From Dirofilaria immitis (Eukaryota > Nematoda > Chromadorea > Rhabditida > Onchocercidae), in the NCBI GenBank assembly GCA_024305405.1, contig JAKNDB010000087.1, positions 1,426,001-1,490,000 of the forward strand: a DNA stretch of 64,000 bases. Direction: 5' to 3'. A model generated the notes under the pieces. That model was not told the DNA's origin. It searched no databases and saw only the letters and a program-made list of their open reading frames with translations. Positions 1 through 14,998 of this stretch are shown here, piece after piece; within the stretch, counting starts at the first letter, position 1, and each line of letters starts with the position of its first letter. The position numbers and the translations under genes are program-made.

Positions 1-3000
1 ATCTTTTTGTCAAATTTTAGCAAAATTTTGTTTCAAAATTACAATTTATTCACGCAATATTAAAATTTCCTTGCATGCAAGTTTAAAATTCCTTCCAGAG
101 AAAAATCTAAAAAAGTCTCCTGTTACGACTGCCAGAAGAAATGAGTCGATTTTAATTCTATGATTATGTTTTACGAGATAATCAGAAAAGTCTGTTAGCT
201 AGAGATTTAGCCAACAATAGTTTTCGCAAGAACAATTACGACTGCCCATCTGTAGATTTCGAGATAGCAATAAATTATTCATTTAGTAATTATTTATACC
301 AGAAAATTCCTACCTACGATAAAAAATACAACAAGGGACTCTATGAAGCTTGATTTATTGAAAAAGTCAAAGGATTAAATTTATGAGTTACACTGAAAAA
401 AATGCTCGTTTATAAATATGGAACACTGGAAGACCGTTAGATTTGCAGAAATGGAGCAGAAAGATAAATCCAAATTTTAAGCCACAATTGAAGTTTGAAA
501 ATTAATCTAAAAAATGATATAACTGTATTTAAATATGAATTTTCCCATACTAATAAATATAGATTCTACATAAAATATAATGGAAATAAATTTTCCTGTA
601 TCTTTTGAGAAAGAAATTAAAATCAGTTTTATTTCCACGAAAATATGATGAAATCAACATACGATCTGCGACTGTGACGATATGTTTATCTAATTAACTG
701 AGAGATTAGAAAGATAAGTTATCAAAAAATCTCATAATTTAAAATGTATAAAAAAACTGACTACAAAAAATAAAAGATCTGCCCAGATTTCAGCATTATG
801 TTTAATTCCATTATCAAAAAATCGTATCGCCTATATCATCATGAAAAGAAAAATACCTAATCTGACTCGGCAGCAAGAATAGGCTCATTTTTAATTTTAA
901 TTTTAGTTATGCTCATTCTTAGCAATAAAAGTAGGCCAATTCATGGCGTAGAAGTAGACCAAGCAATAAAGACATGCCAAACCCAATAAGAGTAACGAAA
1001 ATTGAGAGGGTAATGAAAAATGCATCGACGATGCATTCTTCAATAATTTACAATTTCTGGTAGTTGTCGCGATGACATTATGCAACTTCTTGTCTCAATA
1101 GAGGGAAAAATTGTAAATACAAAAAGAAAAAGAGGCAAAAGATGAGCAAAAAAAAGCGGGATGAGAAGAGCGAGTGCAAATTTCTGGGCTCCAATTACGG
1201 CCAATTTAGACGAAAAAGGCTATCTCTAAACAGAGCTAATGGATAATTTGCCAAATGATGGTATTAAATTTAAGTTGGGATCGAGAACTTAGATATATAT
1301 ATATATGATGAGAAAATATAAATGAATAGGTAAATGTATATATAAATATTTATCCTTTCAATATCATTGGTTTAAATGAAATTTTTAATGCTCAATTTTT
1401 ATTATTTTAAAGAGAAAATTAAACATTATTTTTATAAACATTCCTACAAAATTTTATAGAATAATAATTTAGGTCTATCAAAAATATGCAATTTTTCTCC
1501 TTTTCTCTTAATTATCCTAGTTTCACTAGATCCTTTCCTCTGAAATGAATTATGTCAATAATGTTTTGATGTAAAGAAATATCATCATAATCAGTTTAAT
1601 TATCAATGCATCTGAAATACAAATGTAAATTCAATATACTGCACGGTCGAAGTTCAATGTTTTACAGTTTGAATTTGTCTAAAGATAAACTACTATTAAT
1701 TTATTGCAAAATCGATAAGAATGCTAAGAATCTTTGTGCTATCAATTAAAACATATAATTTAGTTTGAAAAATAAAATAATACTAATATTTCGCAATTTT
1801 TTGAAATAATTTAAAATTTTTATTGCCTACATTAACAGATTCTCTTTGTTTACATTTGATGTAATCCTTCAGATTCCATTTTTCCTACAACAATAATTTC
1901 TTTTATAAAAAAATGAACGAAAAAAATCAATTAAAATTTAAACTAATTTCTATTTCAACCTATTACAGTTATTGATTATCAGTTTTCATTTTATTCTGAT
2001 TATTATGAATAACATGATAAAATTCAAGCAATATTTGAGTAAAAAAATATTAATCGCATAGATAATTACAATATCTTTGTATAATGTATTATCACTTTAT
2101 CATTATTAAACAGTGAACATATAAATGTTATCAAAATTGATATTGTAATTTCATTTTAAAGAAAATAAATCTCGTATTGTTTTTATTTGTTGATCGTTGA
2201 GATACAAAGCTATCATGATATTTTTATCATTTTAAGCGAAATGATAAATAATAAACAATCATACACTGATAAATAAAGGAGCAATTAAAACATCAATCGA
2301 TTTTGTTATTCAAAATTTTATCATTTGTAACAGTATATACAATCAATTGATAAAAATAGGAAATATAGATTTAATCATTTTAATTCACAACTATATCATA
2401 TTCTTCTTTCCTTTAATTCAATCTATCATCTCATCGAGATAAGATACAACCTTGGCAAATTTAGCAATCAAACATATTTATGTTTTTCATCAGCAATACT
2501 AATCATTACACGATATCAACCTTCTTTACAGAATCTCGAAATTATTTGTTCAATTTCTTGTTTAATTTTTCAACCAAAATACATAATACATTTCGTTTAC
2601 TGATAAAGCCGAGAAAAGCAAAGATTAAAAGAAATTATAGGCTTTCTTGATATCATTGCTTTCCTATGCGTACTTAAAATTTGAAATGTTTTCAGGTGTG
2701 AATGGCTAATATAAGGTATGCTCATAGCAACACATTTGAAGTGAATTATAAATAAATAATTGTACTAGCTTAAAAGTTAATTAAGACCGTAAAATAATTA
2801 TAGGCTTTCTTGATATATTAGTAGAATTAGAAAGGAATCGATATTTGTGCATTATAATAATAATAAAATACTAGAATATTTTATGATTAAATTTGATAAT
2901 TTGATATATTTTTCAAAAATCTTCAAGTAATTTCACTTTTTTAAAAACTCTGATCAAAAAACTCTTATCATTGATACGTTATCAGCTGAAATTAATTCTC

Positions 3001-5062
3001 CCATTCTTTTATATTTTCAGATAACTCCAATTATTTTAATGCATGCTTATATCAAAAATTAATCTTCTTATTGCCTTATCAGATATTTTTAACTTTTAAT
3101 GTATCAAATTTCAGAGAATTCATACCTTGATCGAACGATACATAGCAAATCACTAATTCGATATCACTAATTCGATTTTCGATCACTATTGATTGCTCTT
3201 TTCTTTTATTAATAAAAACAATATTCAATTTAATGATCCAATCATACTACATTACCCTGAAGATTAAAATATAAACATAATTAGAAGTGATAAAATTATC
3301 ATCACAAAAGTTTCTCTTTTTTTTTATTTTTAAATCTTAACAAAGTCGCCTTCATAAAACTCAATTTTTTTTTCATGAATATGAATGAATTTGTTGATTT
3401 TTTTATTCAAATTTTAGTAATCTGAATCATTATTTCTTTATCTTTAGAATCATATCTTAGATTAATTAATCTACACATATTAAACAATTGAAATTTGAAA
3501 AGTATTTTCAGTTTTGATAATTTTACATTTTTTTTTGCATCTAACATTAGCAATGTTCTCATTTCACTTATTTTTTTTGAATTATCGATAAGTTGATACG
3601 TTGCTTATTTTTATAATCAAACCTATATTTTATTTCATCCATAATTTTCTTCATAATTCTTCTCATCTAATTAGATAATCTTGTTGAAGATTGAGTAATC
3701 TGTTTATTCCATTTTTCATATGAATAAAATATTAAGAAATAAATAGTAATAAAAAAAAAAAAATAGTGCAAATAAAAATGTATTCATCGGTTTTTGACGA
3801 AGCAAATAACATTTAGCATTTAATGAATTATACTTTTCTTCATTCACTATTACACATATTTATTGAAAAGTTTTACCTTTTCTCTTAATTTTTATTACCA
3901 TAAATAATATCTTTTATTCTTGAATAGATCTAATTTTATTAGATAATTATAACAAAACTTTTAGGCAATTTATGATAAAATATATGAGATAAATTTGTAG
4001 CATATCCCCACTCATAAAATTATCACATTATTAGTATTGACTAATAAGAATTCTTAAACAATTCTTCATTAATCAAAATAAGATTTCCCGAAGATAGTAA
4101 TGTGGAAAATTTTAAGATAATAAAATCTTTTTTATTCCAATATTCATATTCATATTCCTATTATCTATCGTATTTATATTCATTTTGTTTCTAAAGTATA
4201 TATACGTTGGCAATTTTCTTTTTCATATAAAATTGTCATTTGTTTTTGTTGCAACTTTCTTAAATGAAATTGAATTTTGATTAAAATATTTTATGTTCTT
4301 TCATAATTTTTAGATTATTTATTTAAATCTCTTATTTAATCATTTTATCAAAATGCATAATACCAAATGTTGTATGATTACTTAATGAAGTTAAAAATTG
4401 AATCTCGAAAATAAAATTATAGAGCTTTTTAATTATCATTCTCGTCTTTAATTATCATTTCTCATCTTATCTGAATTTTAGAAAAAAGAAATTTCAAAAT
4501 ATGAGTAACAAATAACAAAACCATATAATGAATATATTTAAAAAAGTTACAATATAATGAATAAAGATTGGTGGAAAAAAAATTGATTAAAAATGAGATA
4601 AAAACAGAATAATTGAACTGATTAATAATCAGTTCAATCAAAAGAAAATCGATATTTGTGTAGTGCTAGAAATTGAATCATTTCTTAAGATAAAATAAAT
4701 AACTAAATTTTTTTCTTTCAATTCTCATAAAATAGAGTAAATGTCTAAATATTAAAAAAAAAAAGATTATTATTTTTAATTTCCTTTTTTTTGCATATAA
4801 TTTATATATGCATAATATGAAAGAATCGATCAATCATTTTACTACTTATTTTCTATTTTTCCATGAAAAATTTTGTTTATAAAGATATATCGAAATTAGT
4901 CAATTATATAACCAAAGTGATGGAGTAAATCGAAAATTAAAAATTCAAAAATTACATTAATAATTTACTACAATATGCATTATTTGTTAATTAAGGATGG
5001 AATTAATGATCAATCTATTTATTGAATAGATTCAATAAATAACAAATTTTTGCAGAACAAAA
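1..5062. other. AT-rich intergenic DNA, no supported gene
   Basis: No exon of a recognisable family was found on either strand. The only stretch with less extreme composition is about 900-1260. It has a 60-codon frame on the minus strand (1085-903) with a hydrophobic centre and a 33-codon frame on the plus strand starting with MSKKKRDEKSEC at 1142. Neither resembles a known protein or has convincing splice context, so neither is called. The rest is rich in TGATAA/TTATCA words and A/T runs. The words around 'attataggctttcttgatat' occur twice (near 2634 and 2798). Confidence 0.5.
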
Positions 5063-8000
5063 ATGGAAATTTTGATAGTTGTAGCAGCATTTATGATACC
5101 GCTGCTAATTCTAGGCATGTTCGGTAATCTGAATTTAATTTATTTCACATGGAAATTCAAAATTTATGGAATCGAAATAATTTATTGTTGGCAATTATCG
5201 CAATTTTTGATTTCGTATTTTTTTTTTTTTTTTTTGTAATTTATACTTAAAAACAACGAGAATTAATTTTCATAAATAGATGCGCAATATTAACGATAGA
5301 TTTGATTCTATAAATATTTAGCCAACAACAATATTTATGGATTATCAGAATATTATAGAATTATCATATCTGATTAAGAGGAAAGATCATCGAACAATTA
5401 TGTATCATCCAATTAGAGAGAGAGAGACAAATGATAAAGTTTGAAATTAACATTATAAACCTTTTTTAGATATATCAATATCATTGCAACATTAACATCC
5501 AATTTCTATCAAACATCAAACTATTTAATATCATTGAATCATTCTTAGATATTTTCTCACATAATCAAAATATACTTTATAGATAAGTGAAATTCATGAA
5601 TGGAAGAAAGTGATTGAAATATTTCTCGATAAAGCAATCATGAAACGACGATATTGCTTTCACTCAATCTTGTTATATTTTTATTCTTTCAATATGGCGA
5701 GCATTGCAATATTATTTCTCGCTATTGATCGTTTTCTTGCTGTACGATCACCACTAAAGTAAGTTTATCTAATTGAAATATTTTATAGCATATAGCATCT
5801 ATCCGATTAATAGCATTATTGATTATTAGAATTAAATTATTAGAAGGTTTAGTGATGAAAACATAACATTCATTCAACTTCTTTCGATATATTCTTTTTA
5901 ATCTTTAAAAATTCTTATTACATCCTTAATTTCGAACATAATATTCAACGTCAGATTCATGAATTATTTCCTACTATTTTAGATATCGAACTATTCGAAG
6001 TACACACTTTATTGGTTTAGCTCTTAGTATTGGTTTCACTTACTCGACCATGCTTGTTATTACTGGTTTAATCGTTGCTGATGATGAAGTATGTCCTTGG
6101 CCATCCATTTAGGAATCTAGATATTCAAACCAGACTAAGGCATATAACTTTCCCAGATTCATACTTCACATAATACGTAGCAATTAGTACTAGAACATGT
6201 AAAAACTCGAATTCGTAATTGACGTCAAAATATTTATCATATATTTTGTATAAAAATGCATGAAATCTTAGTTTTAAAAGTTTCGAATTCATCATCAAAA
6301 ATGGTTCCAAATTGCTCTTGAAAGTTCAAATGAGTTATGAAATATGTGAATATTCATTAATTTGGTTAGCATAGCTAGTTATCAAACGTGTTCATGCGTA
6401 CGCTACTTCAGAAATAACGTTATTCCATTTAAATCATCTAAGACGGATTAAGTCAAATTTTAAAAACTATGGAAAAAAGTTACTCTCGCTTTCCTTCTTC
6501 TGATAATGATGATAATCCTAACTTATCTAATATTTTTCAGATTATAAACCCATGCGATCAAACAATGGCCTATTCACCAGATTTAATGACAGTTTGGAAT
6601 TATTGCTCTGTTGGTATCGATTCGGCTGTTGTCATATTGAACATTATCAATTATTATTTGTTGCGGAATATTGGTAAAAGACGTCAGCTATGTAAGATAA
6701 ATTTATGAAGTAAAAAAAAAAACTTCAACTATTTAATGATAGTTAAATTAGAAAGCAAGATAGATTCAAATAGTGATTCTATCAAAATTTGCTGTCTCTT
6801 ATCATTCAATTTCAAAAATCTTTACAATCGCTTGCATTTTAATATGATCCGATAAAGATCTGTAGTATCATGAGAATTGATAACATTTCAAATTATCTTC
6901 CTCATTATATGCTTTTATTTTCAATTTATCGGTTCTATAAAGATATCACTCATAAGTTACTTTGTGGAATTCTTCAGAATAATATATCAAATTTGTGGGA
7001 AACAATCTCTTCTATTCGACTGGCTCAAATAACTTTAAATTTCAATGAGATGTCATCTAGCACGATCGCTTACAAAAACTTCCGAAAATAGTTTGCAAAT
7101 TTTCGAGAACCAACAAACTGAACGATAATTTTTAAAGCATATCCGTCAACTTTTTTTTAATGAAGTCCGTTACTACTTCCTTAAGCAATCAGCTATAATT
7201 CATTCAATTTTATGGCCGATAAATTAATTGGAGAAATGCTATATTTCATTTAATAAATTCTGAGATATTTCGTATTTCCATTTTTATTATTGCCAAAATT
7301 ATTATAAAATATTTCATTTATCGAATCTGTTATACGGGAGGTTACTCCAAATTCGAGAAGTACAAAAATTAATGAAATTCTCTTTACTTCATCCACCTGT
7401 ACCAAGGAGAGAATATCTTTTCGATAACTTTGTTTTACTTAATTTTATTGATGATTCAATAAAATTAAATTTTAATAAGAAGTTTTTTCCACATGATTTT
7501 TTTCGGAAGTTTTTACATAAGTCAGATTCATTTTCTTATTCAAAAACATATAAAAATAGAAGAAAATAGTCAATGAATCATTTCACGCTGAATCATCGAG
7601 AATACTGACGTTGAATCATTTTCTAGTGGCTTGGCTTCGTTCAGAACATGGAGAAGAATATTTTTATGTTTCTTTTTTCATCTTAGGTTTTACAGGACTT
7701 GACAAGAAATCATATTTCTTTTTTCATCTTAGGTTTTACAGGACTTGACAAGAAAGTAAAAGATTAGAATGATTAGGATAGGAGAGAATAATTAATAATT
7801 CCACGGATGAGCATATCTTTTCTTCACTTTTATTTTATCATTTCGCGTTCTGCGACACATTAAATAAAGTTTACGATTACATTAATCTTACAAGCATTAA
7901 TTTAAGTTTTAAAATCAAAAATTTGTCACAATTTGTAGTAATCACTTCCAATTCATATGAGTAAATAGGGCAATGGTTATAGAAATACGATCTGTTTATT

Positions 8001-8551
8001 TTTATTTTGAAAACTCATCCAAGTATGTTTGGCCGCTGAAATGTTTATGTTCCATTAAATATACTTTGCAGAACAGAATTAAACTTGATTATTAGACTGG
8101 AATTCCTTAAAATAATGCAGTATTCATCTTCTTTACTTCATCTATAACATTCGACAATCATGAAAAATATCTATTACAGCTGAAAGTGATTACGCAGCTT
8201 ATCGTCGTCAAAATCAACTTACTAATTCGATGCTTATAATAATGGTTGCTAATTGCCTGACTTCACTTCTATCAAGTTTTGCTTTATTTATCATCAATTT
8301 TTACCTATTTCGACAGGTGTTATTGTGAGTTGAATTTTGAATTAGACAATTAAAAAAAGTACGCTTTTAAAACTTTCATTTTTGATAAGATTTTTAAAAT
8401 AATTAATAGCTGATACTTCTCTTAATTATTTCAGGGTGACATATCGTCTTTTTATGCCTCTTAATTCTCTTTAATTATGGTAATAACTATTACATATTAC
8501 TTTGGCGAAGTCATGTTTATCGGGCAAAATTTCTGGAACAACTCCATTTGA
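5063..8551 (+). CDS. SRSX-type nematode chemoreceptor (7TM GPCR), disrupted
   Basis: Six exons fit: 5063-5214, 5583-5758, 5983-6088, 6541-6673, 8180-8316 and 8435-8551. Visible in order are TM1 followed by GNLNLIY, TM2 (LLLAIIAIFDF), an EIHEW segment, TM3 ending in AIDRFLAVRSPLKY (the DRY-like position), TM4, an extracellular NPCDQ loop and TM5. An intracellular AAYRRQNQLTNSM helix start and TM6 follow, then TM7 ending GEVMFIGQNFW. This order and these motifs are typical of nematode SRSX receptors, which are thought to act as chemosensory G-protein-coupled receptors in the neuronal membrane. Two lesions are visible. Exon 1 needs one more A in the run at 5159-5162, and exon 6 carries an in-frame TAA at 8462-8464 before TM7. 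The first may be a sequencing error. The second suggests decay or a missed exon border. The tail after TM7 is very short. The family is fairly sure; function is unproven. Confidence 0.62.
7659..7756 (+). repeat. Tandem duplication, two near-identical units of about 48 bp
   Basis: The segment containing 'catcttaggttttacagg' and 'acttgacaagaaa' occurs twice head to tail. It lies inside the long fifth intron of the SRSX-like gene. No coding role is visible. Confidence 0.8.
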
Positions 8552-9888
8552 TCCGTGGCAGTGCGACTGTTGGATTTACAAATAGGATAGCAACAATTAC
8601 AAAAAAGTGTAAATGGTTTCAATGATGATTTCATTGTTATTAAAGTTTCTTGCATACTGTAGGAATAACCATAATATTTTATAATACAAATGTATCGAGA
8701 TTGGCAAAAAACAAATAATTCATAATCTATAATTGTCTTTTTCATATTCCCCAAAATAATAAGCTATTCTTATCTATCAGATTTTATAACTGAATTAACT
8801 TAAAAAATTAACTTTAACATCAACGATGAATTATTTGAATGCAAAATCATCAAAGAAGAATTCGAACAGGCAATATCATTTAATTACCAATCTCGTAATT
8901 GACAAAAATGTTAAACAATTATAAATCATCTTCTGATATAACATTTGAAGTCCTGAAAACTTATAAATATCTTTGTAATTATAGTCAGATTTATGATTCT
9001 CTGAATCATAAATGCTGTTAAAAGATTGTAAACATTTTTACTATAAAAAGATTGTTATTCGCTAACTTCACGAACTACCTCGAATAACTCATTTGTTACA
9101 AAATATACTTTTATTTTTCGTTTATATTTCGATTGTGCTAACGATATCTTTTTATTGTATTGTGCGTAGTAGTGGATGACAATAAAATTTATCGTGACTT
9201 ACTTTGTTACGCTACGAACATACTATCCATAAATTCCATTCTTTTATACGGTAACACCTTTCCCTACAGATATTTTGAACTTCTTGTATTTTGATAACAG
9301 TTCATGCAAATACTACTAAATATTCAATGAATGTAATATGATTGTTAGCAAATATCACAGATGACTATTTAATCATTTCAAAAGATTAGTCAAAATATGT
9401 ATCTATCCTTCATAATATATTGACTTCATTCATAGGAATATCATTTAGAGATGAAAGCTATTTTATGAAAAATTTAATATAAAATCGGTGCTATGATTTA
9501 AAATAAATATTTCCAAAACAAAGAACTATATCGTGAAATGTAAAATAAGTCTAGCACTATGCTTTCTTATTGCTTTTTAAATACAATCGATTAGCTTTGA
9601 TATTCAGATTGCAGTAAATCAAATTATCATATTCTGATCCATCCAGATCATACTATAAATGATCCATTCAAATTTTAATATGCGTGTAAATATATGCTTC
9701 TTGTAACTTAAATCAGTTTTTAAACTTTAAACAGAATACAAAAGGTACAAAAAAATCAAAAAAAAAAGAGTCGACCTAATCAATAACTATGCATAAAAAT
9801 AAATTTTATCACTTTAATTTATTTGGGGCTGATTTTAACATTTGATACATTAAATGACATTAAATTTTATATCAGAAGATAAATTCTA

Positions 9889-10082
9889 ATTGTAGAGAAA
9901 TTATTTCTTCGCCTTATCGAGAGATATGATAAAAAAATAATTTTCTTAGTTCTGATCTCAAACTTGAATAATTAAACCTCTGAGTGTAAGAGAAATTATT
10001 TCTTTGCCTTATCAAGAGATATGATAAGAAAATAATTTTCTTAGTTCTGATCTCAAACTTGGATAATTAAACCTCTAAGTGT
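9889..10082 (+). repeat. Direct duplication, two units of about 95 bp
   Basis: A unit starting near 'gagaaattatttct' and ending near 'aacctctgagtgtaa' is followed at once by a copy with a few substitutions, for example cttcgcc against ctttgcc. It is a simple tandem duplication in non-coding DNA. Confidence 0.8.
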
Positions 10083-11394
10083 AAATGCGCTAATCGTATG
10101 AATTTTTTTTTAGTAATAAATACGTTAAATAAAGTAAGCGAAAAGAAGCTTAAACAATAAGAGAAAATTTTAAGGGTTTAGAAAGAAGAATACGAATGAG
10201 ATTAGCAGCCGACAATATGATGTAGAAGCGGAAAGGAATGATGATCTGATGTTGCTTGATTGAGTAGTAACCACTGCTTGTAACAACATGCCAGCTAAAA
10301 CTGACGAGAAGCTCTTTTGGTATTGATGATCCTTGATCTTTTGTTGTGATTGCTAGCTTATCACACATTAGTTATATGAAGGATTTTAGTTATCAGAACA
10401 AAGAAAAGAGACAGACAATATTTACACATGCACAAGCTTCGATTGTTACAACATCTCAGATAATTATCAGCACGGATTACAATATTTTAATTATTTCATA
10501 TAAGCTTTGTCATATGGAATAAAGGAGAATTAAATAAAATAAATTCGTTACATATGACATTGTAACATTCGTTTATGTTAGATGTTTAATCATACATAAC
10601 TCTATACGATAAATTACTTTGATTTTCCAACATCAACATTTCCTTGTATCAGGCTTATTTCATCATTTTTCTTATCATTATTTTTCTTATCATTTTTCAA
10701 ACTTTTTACGTACTATAAAATATTTCAAACTTTTCACGTACTATAAAATAATTATAGCTATATGATAAGTTAACATATCTCAAAAAAAAAATTTTATTTT
10801 ATCTTTACATTCTTTCTTGAAATTATCATTTAAAAATGTGTTTACATTAAAATTAGCACTGATACCGTTTAATTGATATTGACAATAATTATTAATCATT
10901 TAATGCTGCAATTTTCTCGTAGTAGAAAGTTTTTTTAATTGCTTTGCTAATATTACAGAACTTTTTTCATTATTTTTATCAATCAAATGATAAAAGTCAA
11001 AACAGTAAAGTATTGTGAAGCGTTCGTAAAATTTGATAAGTTAATTTTCAAAAATTTACTCTTTCCAGCAGCTATAATTAATTGATAATTTTGTAAAATA
11101 AATAAATATACTAAAGAAATTTGAAAAATTTTTTCATTCAATGCTTTTATCTGCTTTTCCTTATTAAATAATTTCTGCTTTTTATTGATTACACTTATCA
11201 ATCCGAGCATATATATATATATATATATATTCATATCAATTTAATTTTCATAATATCATTCATAATATCAGTTTTATATCAGTTTAAATATCACGAATGA
11301 AAGGTATAATGTAAAAAATGAATAAAAGGAATGGATTTTGAAGGCATGATAAAATCGAATTGAACAATACGATTTAAAAGAATGATCATTGTCG

Positions 11395-11505
11395 TAGTTT
11401 GATAACATCATTACAGATAATATCGTTACAGATAATTTCGTTACAGATAATATCGTTATAGATAATTATAGATCATCATTACAGATAACATCATTACAGA
11501 TAATT
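11395..11505 (+). repeat. Short tandem repeat of TTACAGATAATATCG-like units
   Basis: About seven imperfect units of 15-16 bp built on 'cgttacagataat' lie in a row. Non-coding. Confidence 0.7.
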
Positions 11506-13846
11506 TCGTTGATTATGAGAAAAGGAAAATTATGAGAAGCGTAAAGAAAGAAGGCATGATTTTTTTATATCAATAACTGCAAAACTTTAATTAATTGGAA
11601 AATTTTCATCTTTAAAATTGTTTATCATTTTTAAACATTTTAATGCTTATATGACTATAAGAAAGCATTATGATAGCTTAAAATTTTTTAATTAATGAAT
11701 CGATATTGAGAAATTTTTCTTTCTTCTATTTCTTTTTATGCTACAAAATTTTACTATCACATTTAATTATATTTAGTCCTATTTTTGATATTTGTTCATT
11801 ATCTATTTATGTTCAACTTTGTTAAAAAAAAAAAAAATTTGATGATACAGATTTATCAGCTATCAAAAAAAAAAAAAATGATATAATGCTACAACCGGAA
11901 CTATTTCTCCTATATTTTTTTATAATAATTTGTTATTATTATTATTTATCGTATATCCCATTGAAATAGTATTAAATTTAAAATGAATTTGTTATATCGC
12001 AATTAATTTTATGCATTTTTTTTTCTACATGAAGTTTATCTTTCAAATTTCACTACAAACAATATATATATATATATATATTATCATTCGAAAGAACAAA
12101 TGTTATCTTTTTTGTGATTTGCACTAAACATTTTGAAATCTGATCAATTTTAGCAAATAAACAACAAAACGAACAAATGTTGCTTGTTTTGACTAACGAA
12201 ATAAAATTAAGAATTATTAGTTAGATAGTACGATGATAAGATAAATATTAACTTTACCAAATATTTATTATCATATTTATAGAGAATTATCTCATTTGAA
12301 ATATTTAGAATTTCATTTGATAATAAATTAGTATGTAAACAAAAATTATAAATAATACAATGGATCTTAAGCCAATAAATATGTAAAGAGATGAGTATTA
12401 TCTAAAAATAATTTTTGTTGTCAATCTATCTCTCTTGCATAATTAAATGGAGATAAGATCCATTCTATCATTTATCATTTCATGATTAGCTATCTTTCGC
12501 TTATTCAAATAAAATTCCAAAAATTTCAAACTTTCATTTTGATAAGATATTATAATTGGCTATATTAAATTTAATTTATAAAATTGCTGAAAACATAAAG
12601 AGAAATGATAAGATATCGAGAAAAAAAGCTCATCGAAGAGATATTATCATCGATAAAAAGTGTCGTATTTCAATAATTGTTGAATATGCTTAAACATCAT
12701 TTTTTTAAGCTAATATTTTAGATTGAAAAAGATCAATTCCTTTCTAGAAGCTTCAATACGAAATATTCATAAAATAAGTGCAACCAACCTTCGCTATACC
12801 TATGCTGGTCAGTTGGATTTCAATTATTTATCAATGTTTGATAATAAAATTTAAAAATTACATGGTAATTAAATATGCAATTAAAATTACCCTCAGATAA
12901 TCATATCTATCTTCCTTATTGATTTTAATCATAGACTTATGTCATTTTTCACGAGATTTGCTAACTTATCAGTTAATAAAGAATCAAAGTTATGTCATTT
13001 ATATTATCATCCTTGTCAGCAAGTTTCATACATTTCAAGTTCATGTTAAGGTCGTCTAATTTCATTTTCACTTTGTACTATTAGCACGAATGAACAGTTA
13101 TTATTTATCCTTCTTTCTAAGCAATGCGATCAGTAAAATTATATTGAGATGATTCTAAGAAATTGTTGTTTTAAAAGCAGTTTGAAATAGATTTCGAAAC
13201 TTATCAGTTCATTTGGGATTTCTAGATTGGTAATAAAATCTCGAATTTCTGAATTCGAGCATTCCGTGTGATCATCATACAATTCAAATATTTCTGTCGT
13301 GTTTAGTTTATTCGCATTCAACAAAGTTTAAAACAAAGAAATTTTTCAAATTTTTGCTAAAATAAGTTAAAAATCAATATAAATCAAATATGATAAAAAA
13401 AAAAAAAAAAGAATTTATCATAATGAGATACCAAAGCATTGGGAGAATTTGATAGGAAATAACAATATAATAAATGAAATATTTATTATCAAAAATGATA
13501 AGAAGAGAGTAAAAAAAAAACGAAAAACGATTACTTTTGTTAATGATTAAATAAATTAAAATAAATTTCATAATTATTGGTAACTTTTTTTTGATTCCAT
13601 ACGCCTTTAATTTTTTTTTTTAAATAATGCAAAGATAGGATTAAATTATTTTTTTCCATTAAACTCTCTTCTCTCCGTAATTTACTTTTATCATTATCAT
13701 ATCAGATAAGATATTAATAGAAATTATCCTGTGAAAGCATAAAAAAGAAGTTAAATTTTAAATGAAATCGACAAATATTATATACATAAAAGGAATAAAA
13801 ACAAACAATATTTGAGCACTTCCATAAATATATTTCTTGGTATGCT

Positions 13847-13914
13847 TGATTGATAATATGATTTATTCACTATCATAATCAATTGATAATATGATTTATT
13901 CACTATCATAATCA
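13847..13914 (+). repeat. 33-bp direct duplication
   Basis: The unit 'attgataatatgatttattc' plus 'actatcataatca' is present twice in tandem. Non-coding. Confidence 0.75.
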
Positions 13915-14384
13915 AAAACTTAATATCAATAAATGACTTAGCTGATTAATGTAATTATGCGTTATTCAAATATCATTCAATTCATTACTATAAACCGATT
14001 CAAACATTATGATAAAAATTTATTACGTAAAAAAAAAAAAAAATATGTAAAAGAAAAATGGAAAAAGGTGTGAAAGATTCGAAGAGAAATAAATTTTTAA
14101 TTAAGTAATAAAATTTTACAATTACTCTTCTTCTAAGTTTTGAGTGACAATCAAATAAGAGAAATTATACATTTAACGATTGTATTTTGAATTTATCAGA
14201 TTTGTTATTCTTGTCAGCTGTTCTATCAGACGAGTGCATATGTTATATTAGTATATTTATAGATTTGTATAATTGACGAATGATTATTGTACTTTACAGA
14301 TGATGTTAGCTGAGAAAAAACTTCAGTACTATATAAATTATGAAAGATTAAAATTTTGAGCTTATAAGACTAGGCAATTATTTC

Positions 14385-14998
14385 AGAAAATAGATAGAAT
14401 TATATTAATATCAGATAGTGATTCTTGAATATAATGATTTTAGATGTTGATTGATTATTAAGAAAATAGATAGAATTATATTAATATCAGATAATGATTC
14501 TTGAATATAATGATTTTAGATGTTGATTGAATTATTAAGAAAATAGATAGAATTATATTAATATCAGATAATGATTCTTGAATATAATGATTTTAGATGT
14601 TGATTGAATTATTAAGAAAATAGATAGAATTATATTAATATCAGATAATGATTCTTGAATATAATGATTTTAGATGTTGATTGAATTATTAAGAAAATAG
14701 ATAGAATTATATTAATATCAGATAATGATTCTTGAATATAATGATTTTAGATGTTGATTGAATTATTAAGAAAATAGATAGAATTATATTAATATCAGAT
14801 AATGATTCTTGAATATAATGATTTTAGATGTTGATTGAATTATTAAGAAAATAGATAGAATTATATTAATATCAGATAATGATTCTTGAATATAATGATT
14901 TTAGATGTTGATTGAATTATTAAGAAAATAGATAGAATTATATTAATATCAGATAATGATTCTTGAATATAATGATTTTAGATGTTGATTGATTATTA
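14385..14998 (+). repeat. 77-bp tandem repeat, eight copies
   Basis: Eight nearly identical units begin with 'agaaaatagatagaattata' near 14385, 14461, 14538, 14615, 14692, 14769, 14846 and 14923. The inner copies are almost perfect. The first and last differ by a small deletion ('ttgattatta' in place of 'ttgattgaattatta'). The array ends about 100 bp beyond the stop codon of the PTB adaptor gene, so it lies in or near that gene's 3' flank. The units are back to back with no spacers. Confidence 0.92.

Noticed and set aside
14385..14998. Regular repeat array as a possible CRISPR
   Set aside because: The units are contiguous 77-bp copies without unique spacers, in a eukaryotic genome.
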